Positions 22,091 through 33,690 are shown, counted from the stretch's first letter. The stretch is DNA of 64,000 nt from Solicoccozyma terricola (GCA_001600875.1 BCLD01000020.1:132900-196899); one strand, 5' to 3'. The notes: generated by a model from the sequence alone, not told the origin. Numbers and translations: made by a program.

Positions 22091-22666
22091 TGTGCGTCTT
22101 CGAGCGATTTGTTATCCACGTCCTCGGTTGCCTTGTTTACCAACTAATAACGCAACAAACCCAGTCTTACTATAACCTATTAATGCTTTCAACAACCGAT
22201 TCCACGCTCAGGAATGAGCCTATCTGTCGTATATGTTCGATACTTGGCGGAACCAGAATGCAAGTCGCAGGTTTATCTTTCCGAAGACGGATCATTAGGG
22301 AGCGCCCTCTCTTACACCTAGTGCGTCCGATAACCGCCGCCAGAGCACTAATGAGATGTAGTTGCTAGGAACGCTCGTCAAACCATTCGGCCGGGGCGCA
22401 TGAGCGAGTTTATACGACCTGATATTGCCCTTCTTGACTGGTGCCGGCAGAGGAGGAAACGTGAATAGAAGTGGTAAGCAGGTCCCGCAGGAAGTGGAGG
22501 TTTTTCGGGGTCGATCTTCCCGACGACGTCGGTGTCCAGTAGCTTGGTGCACCGTGTCGAGATATGAGGGGCTATCTGAGCTATCACTAAACACCTGGAA
22601 GCTTAGAATCGGAATACTTTCTGACGGGTACAGCGTCTGGAAACGCCGCCTTGTAGGCTTCGATAT

Positions 22667-22699
22667 GGGGGTTAGGGGGTTAGGGGGTTAGGGGGTTAG
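22667..22699 (+). repeat. Interstitial telomere-like repeat, (TTAGGGGG)n
   Basis: Four units of the 8-mer GGGGGTTA lie on the plus strand, in right-end orientation. They are followed at once by a CACCCCCT-rich stretch. The unit is one G longer than at 5859 and 48690. Confidence 0.85.
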
Positions 22700-22848
22700 C
22701 CTCACCCCCTCACCCCCTCCTATCACTCCTCCCACAGGCGATGAGCGCGTGGCACCCCGGGCTGGTTCGAGGCGTTTGAGAGGGGGCGGGACATCAACCG
22801 ATCTCATTTTTTTGAACATTTCAGCGGGCAGATTTTGAGCTTTGAACC

Positions 22849-24775
22849 TTAAACCTCCCATTCGATGTGCGGCTGCTCTCTGTCGGGGTCATCCCGCAGA
22901 GCGTCCCATCCGGCTTCCAGTGTCGGCTTATGGGGTAAGGTTGCTTTCGGACCTAGGTAACGACGAGGATCTTTGTCTCGATCTTCCTGAGAGAGCGTTA
23001 GCTTTCGGTCATACTTGAACCGCTGCAAGACGCTGCGGTGCACCAGTTGTCCAGCACTCATTTGCCTTGGTTGTCCAAATCCAATTCTATGCACAGAATG
23101 GCGAGAATGATTATCATCATGTGACTCGCAGGGAATGGTGATGAAAGCACACCTACTGCATTGCCAACCCAATGCCATCAATTTTCCGTTCGATGAAAGG
23201 TGTCCGTTCCGCCCATTGCCAACCCCAGGTAAGACTCTCTTTGGGACTTTTTATTGAATCCTCATTGACGGTTTCAACATGCAGTTCAGGGATATTGCCA
23301 GTATCGAAGGCTGCGGCGTAACCGATGATATCATGCACTTCTTCCGATCCAAGGGTGGCTCTGATCGCTACTTCGATGTTGTTTCGCATATCCCTTGCTC
23401 TCGGAGCAGCCTGCCGTAGCGTTTGGATGAGAATCGTAACCTCTGGTCCTACCATGTTTTTGATGCCAGACATCTCCAAGAGTGCCCGTGTTGTACACAC
23501 GCCTATGACGTCGAGACGCAAGCCCTGTTCTTCTGCTTCCCTTAGCATCCACCTGAATTGAGATTCCAATCCATATTAGACGCGCATTGATCAGAAGGAG
23601 CGTGCGCTCCAACTTGCCTAAATGATATGTTGCTAAGCGATGACTCCTCGTTGGGATCGTTTCCGCCTCCCACATCTGAATGACTTCCCATAAACCAGAC
23701 CTCTTTGTGAGTTTCCCCACCATAATCTGCCCATTGGGCACCGCGCCGACATACAGGGCGGAACTTGACCCTTCGTTCGTCCAGTGCCAAGCAATGCCGA
23801 AAGTGCTTGACCATCTGTACACTGTCGGCAGAAGGCAAGTCTAATCCGATCATGGATGTCATTGGCCGCGCAATGATGCCAGAAACTGCCTCGCTCACCT
23901 TGTGCCAGTGGTATCGAAGTGCTGAAAAAGGATGCTACAGTGTCAAAGACGCCCAAGAACTGGATATTGACGGTCTGGCTGATTCCAAATGTTTCCCGAA
24001 AGTTTTCTGCGAATGTGACATTGTCGCCAGTACCGCCGTGATTCTTTCCGATGTAGATGCTGAAGGCTCTGCGTCGAGGGAAGTTTTCCATAGTCATAGC
24101 CTGTATCGCCTGGAGCCTGCAGAGATATCTAAGTCTTACTGCGGGCCCAGTTGTTGCATGTCAGGTGGCAATATTCCGACCTGGGGGATTGCAGGCCATT
24201 GGGACTTCGTGAGAATAGAATACCACCACGTCTCGCTTCCTCTTCTTGGATTACCTTATCAATCATCGCAGCGAGAGCGCGACAGCAGTACGCTCCTCTC
24301 GAGAAGCCAAAGAGATAGATTCTGTCTCCAGTTCTGATGCGACAATCATCAGCCGGATTAGAGTTGCCAATTTGTGACTTCTGTTGCTCACTTGTAATTC
24401 TTGGCAAGCCAATAATATGCGTCGATTAAGTGAACTTGGAAGTCGCTAGGTGTACGTTGGCCCTTGTTAACGTTTCTTCCCATAGAGATTAACGAGGGAG
24501 GAGGCGAGCACGTACCGACCGGTAATCTTGTTATATCCGGAGGTTATCCAGTTTATAAAACTCGTATACGTGGAGGGATACCTTATGTCTTGGACACCAG
24601 TGCCAACTCCAGGATCATAGTAAGCCAGTTGCTCGTTGTCCGCGATCTTCAGAACGTGAAACAACTTGATAATGTTGGTGTTCGAGCCGGAAAATTCATT
24701 ACCTGTTCCATCGAGGCAAAGCACCAAATTTCGCGGCTGCGGTCGACAGGTACAGGACGGCGGGCAAGGAACCAT
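22849..24775 (-). CDS. DUF2235 (Tle1-like) alpha/beta hydrolase, copy 1
   Basis: On the minus strand, MVPCPPSCTC is followed by PRNLVLCLDGTGNEF, the conserved start of the DUF2235/Tle1-like phospholipase catalytic domain. Later exons give the nucleophile motif FGFSRGAYCCRAL, the ILPPDM segment, FLGVFDTVASF with the expected catalytic Asp, HCLALDERR, and VWFMGSHSDVGGG with the catalytic His. The coding sequence is split by several short introns, and I place it between the ATG at 24775 and the stop at 22849 without fixing every splice site. No signal peptide or clear membrane segment is seen. Bacterial relatives are type VI secretion lipases. Fungal homologues are common, with unknown physiological role. 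A paralogue lies at 46193-48067. Confidence 0.8.
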
Positions 24776-26083
24776 TTCGCGCCGGACGGAATAAAGCCTG
24801 ATCAACCGGTTCTTGACAAATGATCCCAAAATTGGGCTTCGCCGAAGAGGGGCGATGGTAGCGAAATCCTGTTCGAGGGAGGGATACCTCTCGCGGCCGG
24901 TGCAATTTATATACAATTTAAATACCTTACTGCCGAGTCGCCTAGAAAATCGAAGCCAAGCATCTCTGTAATACTGCCCGGATCCAAGAGGTGGGTTTCT
25001 TCCTGATTCCGTGGGAAAACTGGATCGTCCGGTTCCGCTGAGAGTCTCGATCCTGCGGCCCTCCCAAAAGGGTTGACATAACCCTCTGCGTTCTGAGGCG
25101 TCCCGTTGGATCAGGAGCTTCGAGAAGGTACGAGTACACGTTGTATCCGAAATGCACATTTAAACACGGAAAAGGTAGCCTGTGGACCCCAAGGGCGGAA
25201 GCAGAAGAGACCGGTTCCAGCTTCCTTAGCTCCGGACTTCCCTCCTTTCCGCATGCGTATTCCCGGAAGTGTCCACCATAAGCCCCAGCCCCTGTATGGT
25301 GATACCCAGCACGTCCACAAGAATATAATGTGCGCGTGATCGAGATCAACTGTGATTGGATTCGCGCAGGCAGCATCGAACCAGAGAGAAACGCGCGCCA
25401 TATTGCTTGTTTGGGCGCGCTGTGTGGATGCAACTGCAATTGTGCTCGTACTGTGGAAGAGGATGCACACCTCAGGCAAAGCCTGGTAGCCTTGAGCGCC
25501 CAACTTGTTTGTTGCTGAGTCCAACGAGGGCGCTATCCTTCAGACTGGGTATCGCTCACGACCGTTACAACTGTGTCCGTATGTGCTTCGCTCACGCATC
25601 CACCTGCATCGACTCGGCGAGGTCAGCATACACGTTTCGAGTTATACAACCGCCTGTTCACAACACTAAAACGTGAAGGTTCTCGACTCCGGATACCACA
25701 AAAATATATACGACGGATACGCAAATACTAGATATTGGGCATCTGATATCTAAGTACTACAAAGGAGACACGATTATGGATTCTCGAGGGACATCCTCTA
25801 AGGACCCAGGCGAGTAGTTCGCCGTGTCAGCTGCCTGTACGACTGTCACAGTTCACCGGATGACAAACGATCTGCTGATGAATTACGATCAAGTCAAGAG
25901 AGGTGACCTATTTCCACTATATACATTCGTCTAGTCCAAGGGGACCGCGTATAATATGGGGGTTCAAGCGGGAAGATCATATTCGATTTGTCCCTTTACG
26001 GAGACATCCCACGGTACGAGTCTTTGACCTGGAATATACGGATATCGCGCAACAACTAAGGGACATTTCTAACAGAGCTCTAC
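24776..26083. other. Unassigned intergenic region
   Basis: Only short overlapping frames without domains are seen, including the upstream region of the DUF2235 gene. Confidence 0.45.
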
Positions 26084-26390
26084 TACGCCACGGCTACGGC
26101 TGCGATCGATGCCAAGTTTGCTGCCCTAGGCGGAGCAGGTGGTGTTCTTGGACCTGCCAAGGGCCGGCTCGTCAAGGACTTTGTGACCGGTCTTTCTTAT
26201 TCGACTACACCCGCGGCGGAATTTATTACACTTCAGAAGATGGTGCGCATGCGGTGTACGGAGACGTCTACAAGAAATGGATTGATTCAGGCGGTGTCGA
26301 GAGCAACCTCTTCTATCCCATCACGGACGAAGCTGGAGTAGTCGACATCATTGGAGGCGTGGATTTTTCCCCGGCTTGCTAGCTAGCCAA
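26084..26390 (+). pseudogene. LGFP-repeat protein fragment, frameshifted
   Basis: One frame reads AIDAKFAALGGAGGVLGPAKG then VKDFVTG, an LGFP repeat. Near 26200 the match moves to the next frame, with GGIYYTS, GAHAVYGDVYKKW, GGVESNLFYPITDE and a terminal stop, a second repeat. LGFP repeats occur in secreted or wall-associated proteins of actinobacteria and some fungi. Start, signal peptide and further repeats are missing, so it is a remnant. Confidence 0.6.
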
Positions 26391-26542
26391 ACTGGCGCCA
26401 GAAGCGGCAAAGTGGCGAAGAAATCACCAGACTGTTTGGTAGACGGGAAATGCAGATTCAGGCGCATATCCACTGTCGTTTCGAGACCGAGGCATTTGGG
26501 TGAAGCCATCCTTGTTCCCGAAAGAGGTAAATAGTCATCCTC

Positions 26543-26818
26543 TGTTGAATATAGACGCATCCGGTCATAGAACAATAGGCAACAGGACTCAAGATGGAAA
26601 GAAGGTTGGAAGCACGAATGTCTCCAGGACTAGTGTGAGACATAAGGAAGTGAGACAGGGAAACAATGGATCTAAGTGTGAGATTATGAATCTATCCTTG
26701 ATCTAACTCAACACTATGCACCTATGGTTCTAGAGGATGAGGAAGAGCGGATAGGGAGTTGTCTAAACTAAGATTGAGAACCGAAGTGGGACGCTGTCAC
26801 GTGACGTGATTTCCGACA
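26543..26818 (+). repeat. Truncated LTR of the element B family, plus orientation
   Basis: 276 nt nearly identical to the inner part of the B 3' LTR (11603 down to 11328) but on the opposite strand. It begins TGTTGAATATAG and stops abruptly where copia fragment C starts. No target duplication is present. Confidence 0.85.
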
Positions 26819-27676
26819 CCCACTCGTACCAACTTCGGGTTGTTTGGTTACCTTCAGGAGTCCCAACTGGTCTCTCAGGTCATTGCCTAGTTCCGCAGGT
26901 AGTCCCTTTGTAAGGATGTCGGCATGGTTANTTTTGGATGCGACATGGTCGACGGTGATNGTCTTGTCGTCCCTCTTTTCACGCAAGTAGCTCGTTCGGA
27001 TGTCGAAATGCTTGGTACCGGTGTGATTGTGAGGGTGTTTCGAGAGGAGGACGGCTCCCATGTTGTCGTTGAGAATCGGCAGCGGATCGCCTGTTGCCAG
27101 ACCGAGCCCCAGGTCGTCAAGGAGCTGGCGCAGCCACTCGGCTTGTCGTGCTGCGTCGGTCAACGCTAGCACTTCTGCTTGGGTTGTTGACAGGGCGACA
27201 GTGGTTTGTCGCCGACTCTTCCATGCTACCGTACCCCCATATGTCTTGAATACATAACCGGTTGTTGACCGCCGGGTGTCGAGGCAACCTCCCCAGTCTG
27301 CATCTGCGTATCCGAGTACGACACGCTGGCTTGCCTTCNCGTCGTATGTGAGTGCGAGGTCGGTGGTGCCACGTAGGTATCGGAGCAGGTGTTTTGCCGC
27401 TTGCCAGTGGGACTTGTTCCACTTGGAGATGAATCGGCAGAGAACAGACGCAGCAAAGGATATGTCCGGTCGTGTGATGGTTGCCGCGTAGAGTAAAGCT
27501 CCTGCGATTTGTGGGAACGGTAGGTCCTTTGCCTCGGCAAACTCCTCTTCCGTTGCTGCCACTGGTCGGAAACCGCTTGGAAGAGGTGTACGTGCTGGAT
27601 TGCAGTCTGCCATGCCGTATTTCTCCAGTAGGGCTTCGATGTAGTGCTCTTGTGAGATGTATGAGGCCTGCGGCGT
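26819..27676 (-). mobile_element. Copia fragment 'C' (different lineage), 5'-truncated
   Basis: The minus strand encodes the reverse transcriptase tail and RNase H: SQEHYIEALLEKYGM, ITRPDISFAASVL, DADWGGCLDTRRSTTGYVF and HADILTKGLP. Sequence differs clearly from A, B and D (for example WGG for WAG), so it is another copia clade. It lacks everything before the reverse transcriptase thumb. The left end is cut by the B-type LTR, and the right end merges with kinase coding sequence. Three N bases are present. Confidence 0.85.
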
Positions 27677-28424
27677 ACCCCACTTACCCCTACAAAAGAT
27701 ACCGCCTGCTGAATTGCCGTTGTCAAGGATCTTAGCCAGACCAAAGTCGGCGAGCTTGACGGCACCTCCGGTGGCGAAGAGTACTTGCGGAAGAAGTTCA
27801 AATATCAGTAGGTTGCGGCGCAGCATCCAACGGCAGCCCAGATCACGTACCGTTCTCCGGCTTGATATCGCGGTGCAGCAGCGTCCACTCGCCTCGATAG
27901 GAGTGGTGACAGTGATGCAATGCAAGAAGCAGTTGCACCAGGATAGATATTACTCGGGCCTCAGGGATGCTGCTGCTGGGAGATACATTGACCCTCAGAC
28001 TTTGGGGCTCTACCCTCGCACGTCACCTGCCCAGCCAACTCACCCGCATTCAATATTCTCGTTCAACAGGGAGCGCAAATCGCCACCGCCGCAGTACTCC
28101 ATGACTATGCAATTGTTGGTTTGATAGTGCACCACGTCTATGAATCTGACCACGTTTGGATGGGAAAACTGACGAAGGGCAAACGCTTCGTTGCCGAAAG
28201 CCTCTTGATCGGAGGGAGAGATGGTGGCTTTGACAACCTTGACAGCACAAAGCTGTGGAAGCGATCCATAGGCATACGACGTCCATCAGCGTTCAGTGAT
28301 GCATCTAGCAATGCCTATTGAACCTCACCTCATCATTGGACTGTCGTTTGGCAAGATAAACGACCCCAAAGCCACCTTCTCCGAGACGCTGAATTTGAGT
28401 GAACCCCGGGCAAATGTCGTTCAT
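27677..28424 (-). pseudogene. NIMA-like Ser/Thr kinase, truncated by copia fragment C
   Basis: Four minus-strand exons join in phase. 28424-28329 has ATG and the glycine loop LGEGGFGVVYLAK. 28252-28044 has the AVK lysine, FSHPNVVRFIDV and the hinge VMEYCGGGDL. 27975-27851 has LLHRDIKPEN. The fourth starts at 27783 with VKLADFGLAKILD. Introns are short, with GTGAGG, GTGAGT and GTACGT donors. The spacing and the hinge-to-HRD segment resemble the NEK/NIMA group of cell-cycle kinases. The reading stops at the activation loop near a GTP motif, where copia reverse transcriptase sequence takes over. The C-lobe is absent from the window, so the gene cannot make a full kinase domain. Confidence 0.75.
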
Positions 28425-29146
28425 GCTGAAGGAGATGCGAAGATGGACCCAGTCGCGAAGTGCGGCTGTTGGAACATTCTCCAATCGTAAACGAGAGTCT
28501 AATATATCTTTCAGGCCCGTCCGTCCGAACAATAGAGCACAGTGGAGGAAGTTAACGGTCGATTAGGCTTATTCAGAATGTCAAAACATCCAAGAAACGG
28601 GGTCAGGGGGTTGAAACGGGTCTCTCCAAATTTCAGTCATTGTTTGTGAGAACCGTTTCAGTGTAGCCGCGCAACTACAGGTAATGGCTTTTTAACCGAC
28701 TCTGACCAAATCAAATTCGTCGCCCACCCTTGTGGAAAGACGTCAAAACGAGGATTTCCAAGCTGTCAAGAAACCCATCTGGAGGCATGGCCTTTCAGCT
28801 GTTGCCAATTCCAGCGCTGTCCCCGGTTTCCTTTGACTGGATTGAGTGCACCTATCGACTGGACACAATGAGAGCCTACCCTAAATGGCAGGGAACGGTC
28901 AATCACTTGTTTTTCAAAAGTTCTTACAAAGGTCTACCGTACTCTTTTCGCCCTAATGACCTTTTTCGACCAGCCGACCTTCCGCGTCAGAGCCTGATCT
29001 GGCCCCTGAAGCAAGTGTTGAAGAAGGGATGGAGTAAAATATCCCTTGAGGAAGGTCTGACTCCAGCCTATCACCACAGCACCAAGCAGGAGGACAACTT
29101 TTAGATGACTCGTCTGTCTTCTATGTCCGCAGCAGACTCACCTCCG
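28425..29146. other. Intergenic between the two kinases
   Basis: No gene with recognisable domains is seen. The right end may hold the last coding exon or 3' UTR of the second kinase. Confidence 0.45.
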
Positions 29147-30182
29147 ACACCATCCACCGGATCATCATTTGACATTCAGGCGAGAACCATCTCGAGAATG
29201 TAGTGGGCCCTTGGATAACATGAGAGTGGGAGCAGGATCTTCGCAGGGGGGTGCAGGTCGAGCGAATGAGCAACGACATCCAAGTTGTTTTGCACCGCTG
29301 GCTTACGTTGAGATGCATTCTAGAAGAACTTTGCCCAAGCTGTAGACGTCAACGCTACTGGTGTACGGACGATCCTGCCTCAATTCCTGTGCGCGACTCC
29401 CCATAATGGCGTCACTATGGACAGTTGCCATGACCTGTCCCACCAGACTTACCGGCGCTCGGTATCTTGACTGTCGAGGGTTCTGAAGACCATCATATGG
29501 TCTATGCGTCAGCGGCGCTTTCGCCTTCGCCTTTAACGCACTCACCTCAGATGCTGCGTTCAGGACCACCGATGGAGGACACGCCAGAACTGCGCATCCA
29601 AAGTCAATAAGCCGAAGAATACCGTCTGGACCCAGGAGTACTGCTTGCGACATCAAACAATCAGGGGAAGAAGTAACATAGTTCTGCGCAGGCCTCACTG
29701 TTTTCCGGCCTAACGTCCCGGTGAATGACAGCATACCCACGGTGTTCAGCACTGTGACAGTAATCCAAAGTCAGTATCATTTGACAGAATAGGGTCCTTA
29801 CGAAAGTCTCCGGCAACGGCTTCCTGCGGTGATTCAGAGCGGAGGGAGGGGCAGGAGCAAGGTGTCAGGTATGTCCATCCAAAACACATCGTCTTAATTA
29901 CAATGCCAAGGATACTGGTTTACTGCTGCGAACGAAACCACTGCAACATGGAGCGAAGGCTGCCACGAGGGCAAGCTTCTTGTAGTAGACCAAAGGGTTG
30001 GTTGATAAATCCCCTGTAAGCAACGATGTTCGGATGGGTTAGCGACGATAAGATACTGGCCTCGTGAATGATTAGCATTCGTGATACTTCATGGCCTTGA
30101 CGTTTCGGGGTCTTGAGAGCCAAACTCTGCGAAGCTAGTTAGCCACCAATGACATCGAGAGCAACAATCAAGCTGACTCACC
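29147..30182 (-). CDS. Protein kinase with HRD-V-R-PEN catalytic loop
   Basis: Minus-strand exons give a nearly complete kinase core. 30126-29924 has LALKT with the beta-3 lysine and THPNIVAYRGF. 29823-29699 ends in VIHRDVRPEN. 29640-29546 has ILLGPDGILRLIDFGCA. A short exon ends SRYRAP, and the next gives E plus SSVDVYSLGKVLLEC. A later piece reads FSPECQMMIRWM. The normal HRDLKPEN lysine is Arg here, and the glycine loop is not resolved because the first exon could not be placed in phase (an ATG at 30227 is a candidate start but gives the wrong register). It lies next to the truncated NIMA-like kinase but differs from it in sequence. It could be an atypical active kinase or a pseudokinase. 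Confidence 0.65.
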
Positions 30183-30417
30183 CCGACCAATGGGCTGTTT
30201 AGCAGAAAGACGCGACCGTGACGTCATCTGACGACGTTTCGAATATGAGTCAGCTATGTCCCCTTTAGGGTCAGTCCGTCAATTTCAGACCCATTGTCCT
30301 CAAGTGCGCCGAGTGATGTGCAGTGGCTTCGACCCATGGGCAGAATGGATATAAGGCCACTCGCTGACGTCATTTGCGCAGTACCTGAAGCTCAAAGCAT
30401 CAGCTCTGGCTCGAATC

Positions 30418-31517
30418 ATGAACCGGGTTCAACTCAAGCCGTCCAGTCAGGATCTCATTACAGGCGACGCTCACCTTTCGGAGATGATCAAGTATATCCG
30501 GAGGCTAATCAGTGTTTCGGACCCCGATGCGGCCGCCATGAACGCGGCTACAGCCTATCTGGCGCTGATCACTGCGTTCTCCGATGAAAACGTTATCCAA
30601 GTGGCTTGGGCCCCGAGCTTGGTAGTGGAGCTTGATTCGCAGGAGTACGAGGTATGCATCTCAACTGAAGTTGCCTGCGCTCGCTTACCGTGCAGCTGAT
30701 TAGATTGTTTAACTAGATCATTTTACACGAGGATCAGGAGGACTACAGCGATGCCTGTGGAAGCCGTTCATGCACCAAGCCATCAGAAGTCCAAGGCAAA
30801 GACTATTTGGTCCAGCGACAACAAAGTCGAAACTTCGCCTGCAACAAGGCGGCCGTTCTTCTCGATGCACTGATCCTTAAAGACTTTTCGTAGTTAACCG
30901 CGAGGCGCAAGCTGCTAGTATCCAAGAGGAACTGCTGTCCAGTGTTTCCTGTCGCGCACTCCCTGCCTCAGCCGAGGATGTGGCCATCGCTTCCGCGGGG
31001 ACCGCCGAAGGTATATTATACCGTTTCCAGGACCTGCAAACCCTGGATGATCGATCTCAAGCTCTCAGCGTTGCAACGAATTGGGCGTATTGGCGGCTGG
31101 GTGTAAGCTATCAGACCTTTGTAGACGTACGTACGACGGTTTCGAAAGGACGTCACTCAAGCTGATTCTAGCATCCCCACGCGTCAACAGCGACATCCCT
31201 CGCCCTCTAACATTCATCCTCGTACATCACAGAAGCTGATCTTCGAGAAGCTATGCAACGAGCAGTGTTTTGTGGCAGCCGCACTGGATGCCAAGGCGAA
31301 GACGACCTTGAGGAAGCGTCTTCAACGAGGTCGAAAATTCTTGCTTCTCACCAGAGCCCTGGGAACGGGTATTCTTCGCGCGGTACCGGAGGTCTCGGTG
31401 ACTCGCCTCGACGCGATCAGACTAGAAGAGCTTGCTCTGCTGTGCCTTGGGTCCATTGAGGAGGCGAAGGTCAAGGTCATCCTCAGAAAGATGACCGGGG
31501 TGAGCAAGCTGTCGTGA
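30418..31517 (+). CDS. Unknown multi-exon protein
   Basis: Four exons join in phase: up to 30651, 30717-30889, 30943-31126 and 31233-31517. Donors are GTATGC, GTAGTT and GTACGT, and acceptors TAG, CAG and CAG. The product is mostly helical and charged, with RRLISVSDPDAAAMNAA in the first part and a basic C-terminal segment (KTTLRKRLQRGRKF) before the stop. I recognise no family. The frame stays open upstream of the ATG at 30418, so the true start may lie in an earlier exon. It is divergent from the kinase at its left. Confidence 0.5.
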
Positions 31518-32399
31518 CGCACGTCAATAGGGATTGCTTTGGCCCTTGACGCATTGTATTGTAATCTCAAATGTCCAGCGATATGGATGGTAGATGACGG
31601 ACCATCCTCTTGCGGACGCGAACCTGAACCGCCTCGTGCTTGACATGGAAGCAGTTGACGTCATATGGTAGATGATCAATATTGCATGCCATAGTCAGAG
31701 CCTCGCGTTTTGTTTCTGGATCTGGCTGCAGAGGAAGGGTGGGAAGGCTAGGCGTGCTGGGAAAAAGACAGGTGAACAGGTCGAGCCGGTCCGCCAGGTC
31801 GAGCCAGTCGCGAAGCCAATCCGATGCGGCAGCGAGGTAAGACTTCCGGTGAGGGTGCTGGGAGAGCGGACTAAGGCGGGGGTTGGTTCGCGATCACAGT
31901 TATCTGTTGATGCTTGCATGACGAACCGCAAAAGAAGATGGATAAAAAGCGTTGTGTACTGGGTTGGGCAGGAGGTTGAAGAGGAACGTCGGGGGATGAA
32001 TTCGGGAAGCCTTCACCAACGTGTTCCCCCCAGAGTCGGGGTCCACTGAATATTTCCCATGCAGGCAACTACTCTGCCTTCTTCCGCCGGGGCTAACCTT
32101 TTGACTCCGCGACCTTGCAGATTTCGCATGCTGTCGCGACATGACAAATTGCGCAGCCAAGTTTGTTTTGTTGTCCCAGGGTACGTCATGCGGTGCACCG
32201 GACTCGTGCCATTCACGTGCTGTAACAACTTTACGAGAGTACGACGATCGGATGGGGGCAAAGGAGTATCACGTGAATCGCCAGCATGAGTGCAAGGAAT
32301 GTTTGCGACCTACGACCACGAAGACCACCGAATCTACTCTTTCGCAACGACACATCATCATGTCACCACCCAAACCTCATCAGTTCAACGGAACTCACA
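31518..32399. other. Intergenic, probable promoter of the p23 gene
   Basis: No supported gene. A short upstream frame starting ATGTCACC at about 32360 overlaps the p23 start codon out of frame and could act as a regulatory upstream ORF. Confidence 0.4.
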
Positions 32400-33361
32400 A
32401 TGACTGTCCTCCATCCTGAAATCTTGTACGCTCAACGTAGCTCCGAAACCGACGCGAAGAAGGTGATTCGTCCACCTTCGATCTTTCACCTCGTCCTTGA
32501 AGCTATCACTGACTTGTTATGACGGTCCGCGGCTCTCAGAACATCGTCTACTTCACCATCCAAGCTCCGGATATCCAAGGTGAGCCAGATCTCAAAATCG
32601 AGCCGACAAAGATTAGCTTCAAGGCCAAGGGTGGAGAGTGAGTCGTCCCGGCTGGAGCTCAGTTGTTTGTGTAAGCGGTTCGCTGAATCTCAACGGTGTT
32701 GGTTCGTGATATAGCCCAACAAAGGGCGTTCCGGAGAAGGAGTACGCTTTTCATATCGATCTTTACGAGGAGATCGTACCAGAGGTTGGTGTCGTGTTGT
32801 TTTCCGTCCCGTCCTTGTCCGCCTTCCACGTACCCTTCCTCCGTCTCTTGCGTTGCCGGCGTCGCTGCCGTCTGATCACTCAGTTTTGCTAACCAAACCG
32901 TCATCTCTCGTCATGTCTATCTCAGCTGTGCAAAAAGAACATCACATCCCGATCTCTGGTCCTCATCCTCCGCAAAAAGAAGCAGCAGGCCGAGTTCTGG
33001 CCCAGGTTGACAAAGGAAAAGGTCAAGAACATGTGGATAAAGATTGACTTCAGCAAGGTGAGTTGGTAGTCTGATTGTTGGCGTTGGATGTTGGACTTGA
33101 AGCGTCGTTGCGGTGCGAAAGGAGGTGATATAGAGATGGCGATCACGTTGTCTTACGTTTTGGCTTTGTTGGGTTATCCTTTCGGTCGGGTAACACCACA
33201 GTGGGTCGATGAAGACGAACAAGAAGGATCTGAAGGAATCGATGAGTCAGACTTCTCTGGTCCCGGTGCCGGTGGTAGTGAGTACCGAAGTCTCTGCTTA
33301 TCATTTCGAAGCGTAACATGTTTATCTGACGTGGTGGTCACAGCGGGGGGAGTAGCCGCTG
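32400..33361 (+). CDS. p23/Wos2-type HSP90 co-chaperone (CS domain)
   Basis: Exons 32400-32462, 32540-32637, 32715-32784, 32926-33057, 33202-33277 and a small 33344-33361 join in phase. The product starts HPEILYAQRSS then KNIVYFTIQAPDI, continues with LKIEPTKISFKAK, LCKKNITSRSLVLILRKK and FWPRLTKEKVKNMWIKIDFSK, and ends WVDEDEQEG. This is the CS-domain fold of p23/Sba1/Wos2, which binds ATP-bound HSP90 and slows its cycle in client maturation. The acidic, Gly-rich tail begins as expected, but the usual GGM-rich end is not found. The next in-phase sequence after 33412 is TPR-like. Cytosolic. Confidence 0.8.
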
Positions 33362-33412
33362 GTGAGTACCGCAAAGCTTTTCGGAGAACACCTCTCATTC
33401 GAGACATCCAGC

Positions 33413-33690
33413 TCCGCTTCCTTGCCTCCTACAACCCGATAACGTGGAGCGGATCCTCGGCGGGCTGGAGAAATTCGTTCCTGGTGCTCAACCCCCACCT
33501 ATCCAGCCGGCTACCCTTCATAGCGCCAGGCGGGAAAGGGCGGAATGCATCCATAAGCTCGGCGTCCTTGCACTTGACCAGGCAGAGCACGAGGAGGCAA
33601 CAGCGAGGTTCACGGAGGCACTGTCGCTCTACCACGAATTCAACGACAAGTGGGGACGCAGCGAAGTGATATTTGCCAAACCAGAGTGGG
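33413..33690 (+). pseudogene. TPR-protein fragment, possibly fused to the p23 gene
   Basis: The frame reads QPDNVERILGGLEKFVPG and then a tetratricopeptide-like unit with CIHKLGVLALDQAEHEEATARF and EALSLYHEFNDKWG. Such repeats are common in fungal NLR-type and signalling proteins. The acceptor at 33412 would splice it in phase to the last p23 exon. It may be the relic of an unrelated gene. No further repeats are seen. Confidence 0.45.

Larger units (their letters stand above)
20718..22666. other. Mostly unassigned region
   Basis: No gene with known domains is seen. A weak minus-strand exon candidate is listed separately at 21804-22090, and a repeat shared with 45950-46050 lies at 21423-21520. 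Confidence 0.4.

Noticed and set aside
22700..22730. C-rich stretch after telomere tract 2 as an inverted telomere repeat (head-to-head fusion)
   Set aside because: The units are CACCCCCT, not CCCCCTAA, so a telomere-telomere fusion is not supported.
26768..27925. Reading the 385-codon minus frame as one gene
   Set aside because: Its ends are kinase intron/exon sequence on one side and LTR sequence on the other. Only the middle is copia, so it is a chimera of three sources.
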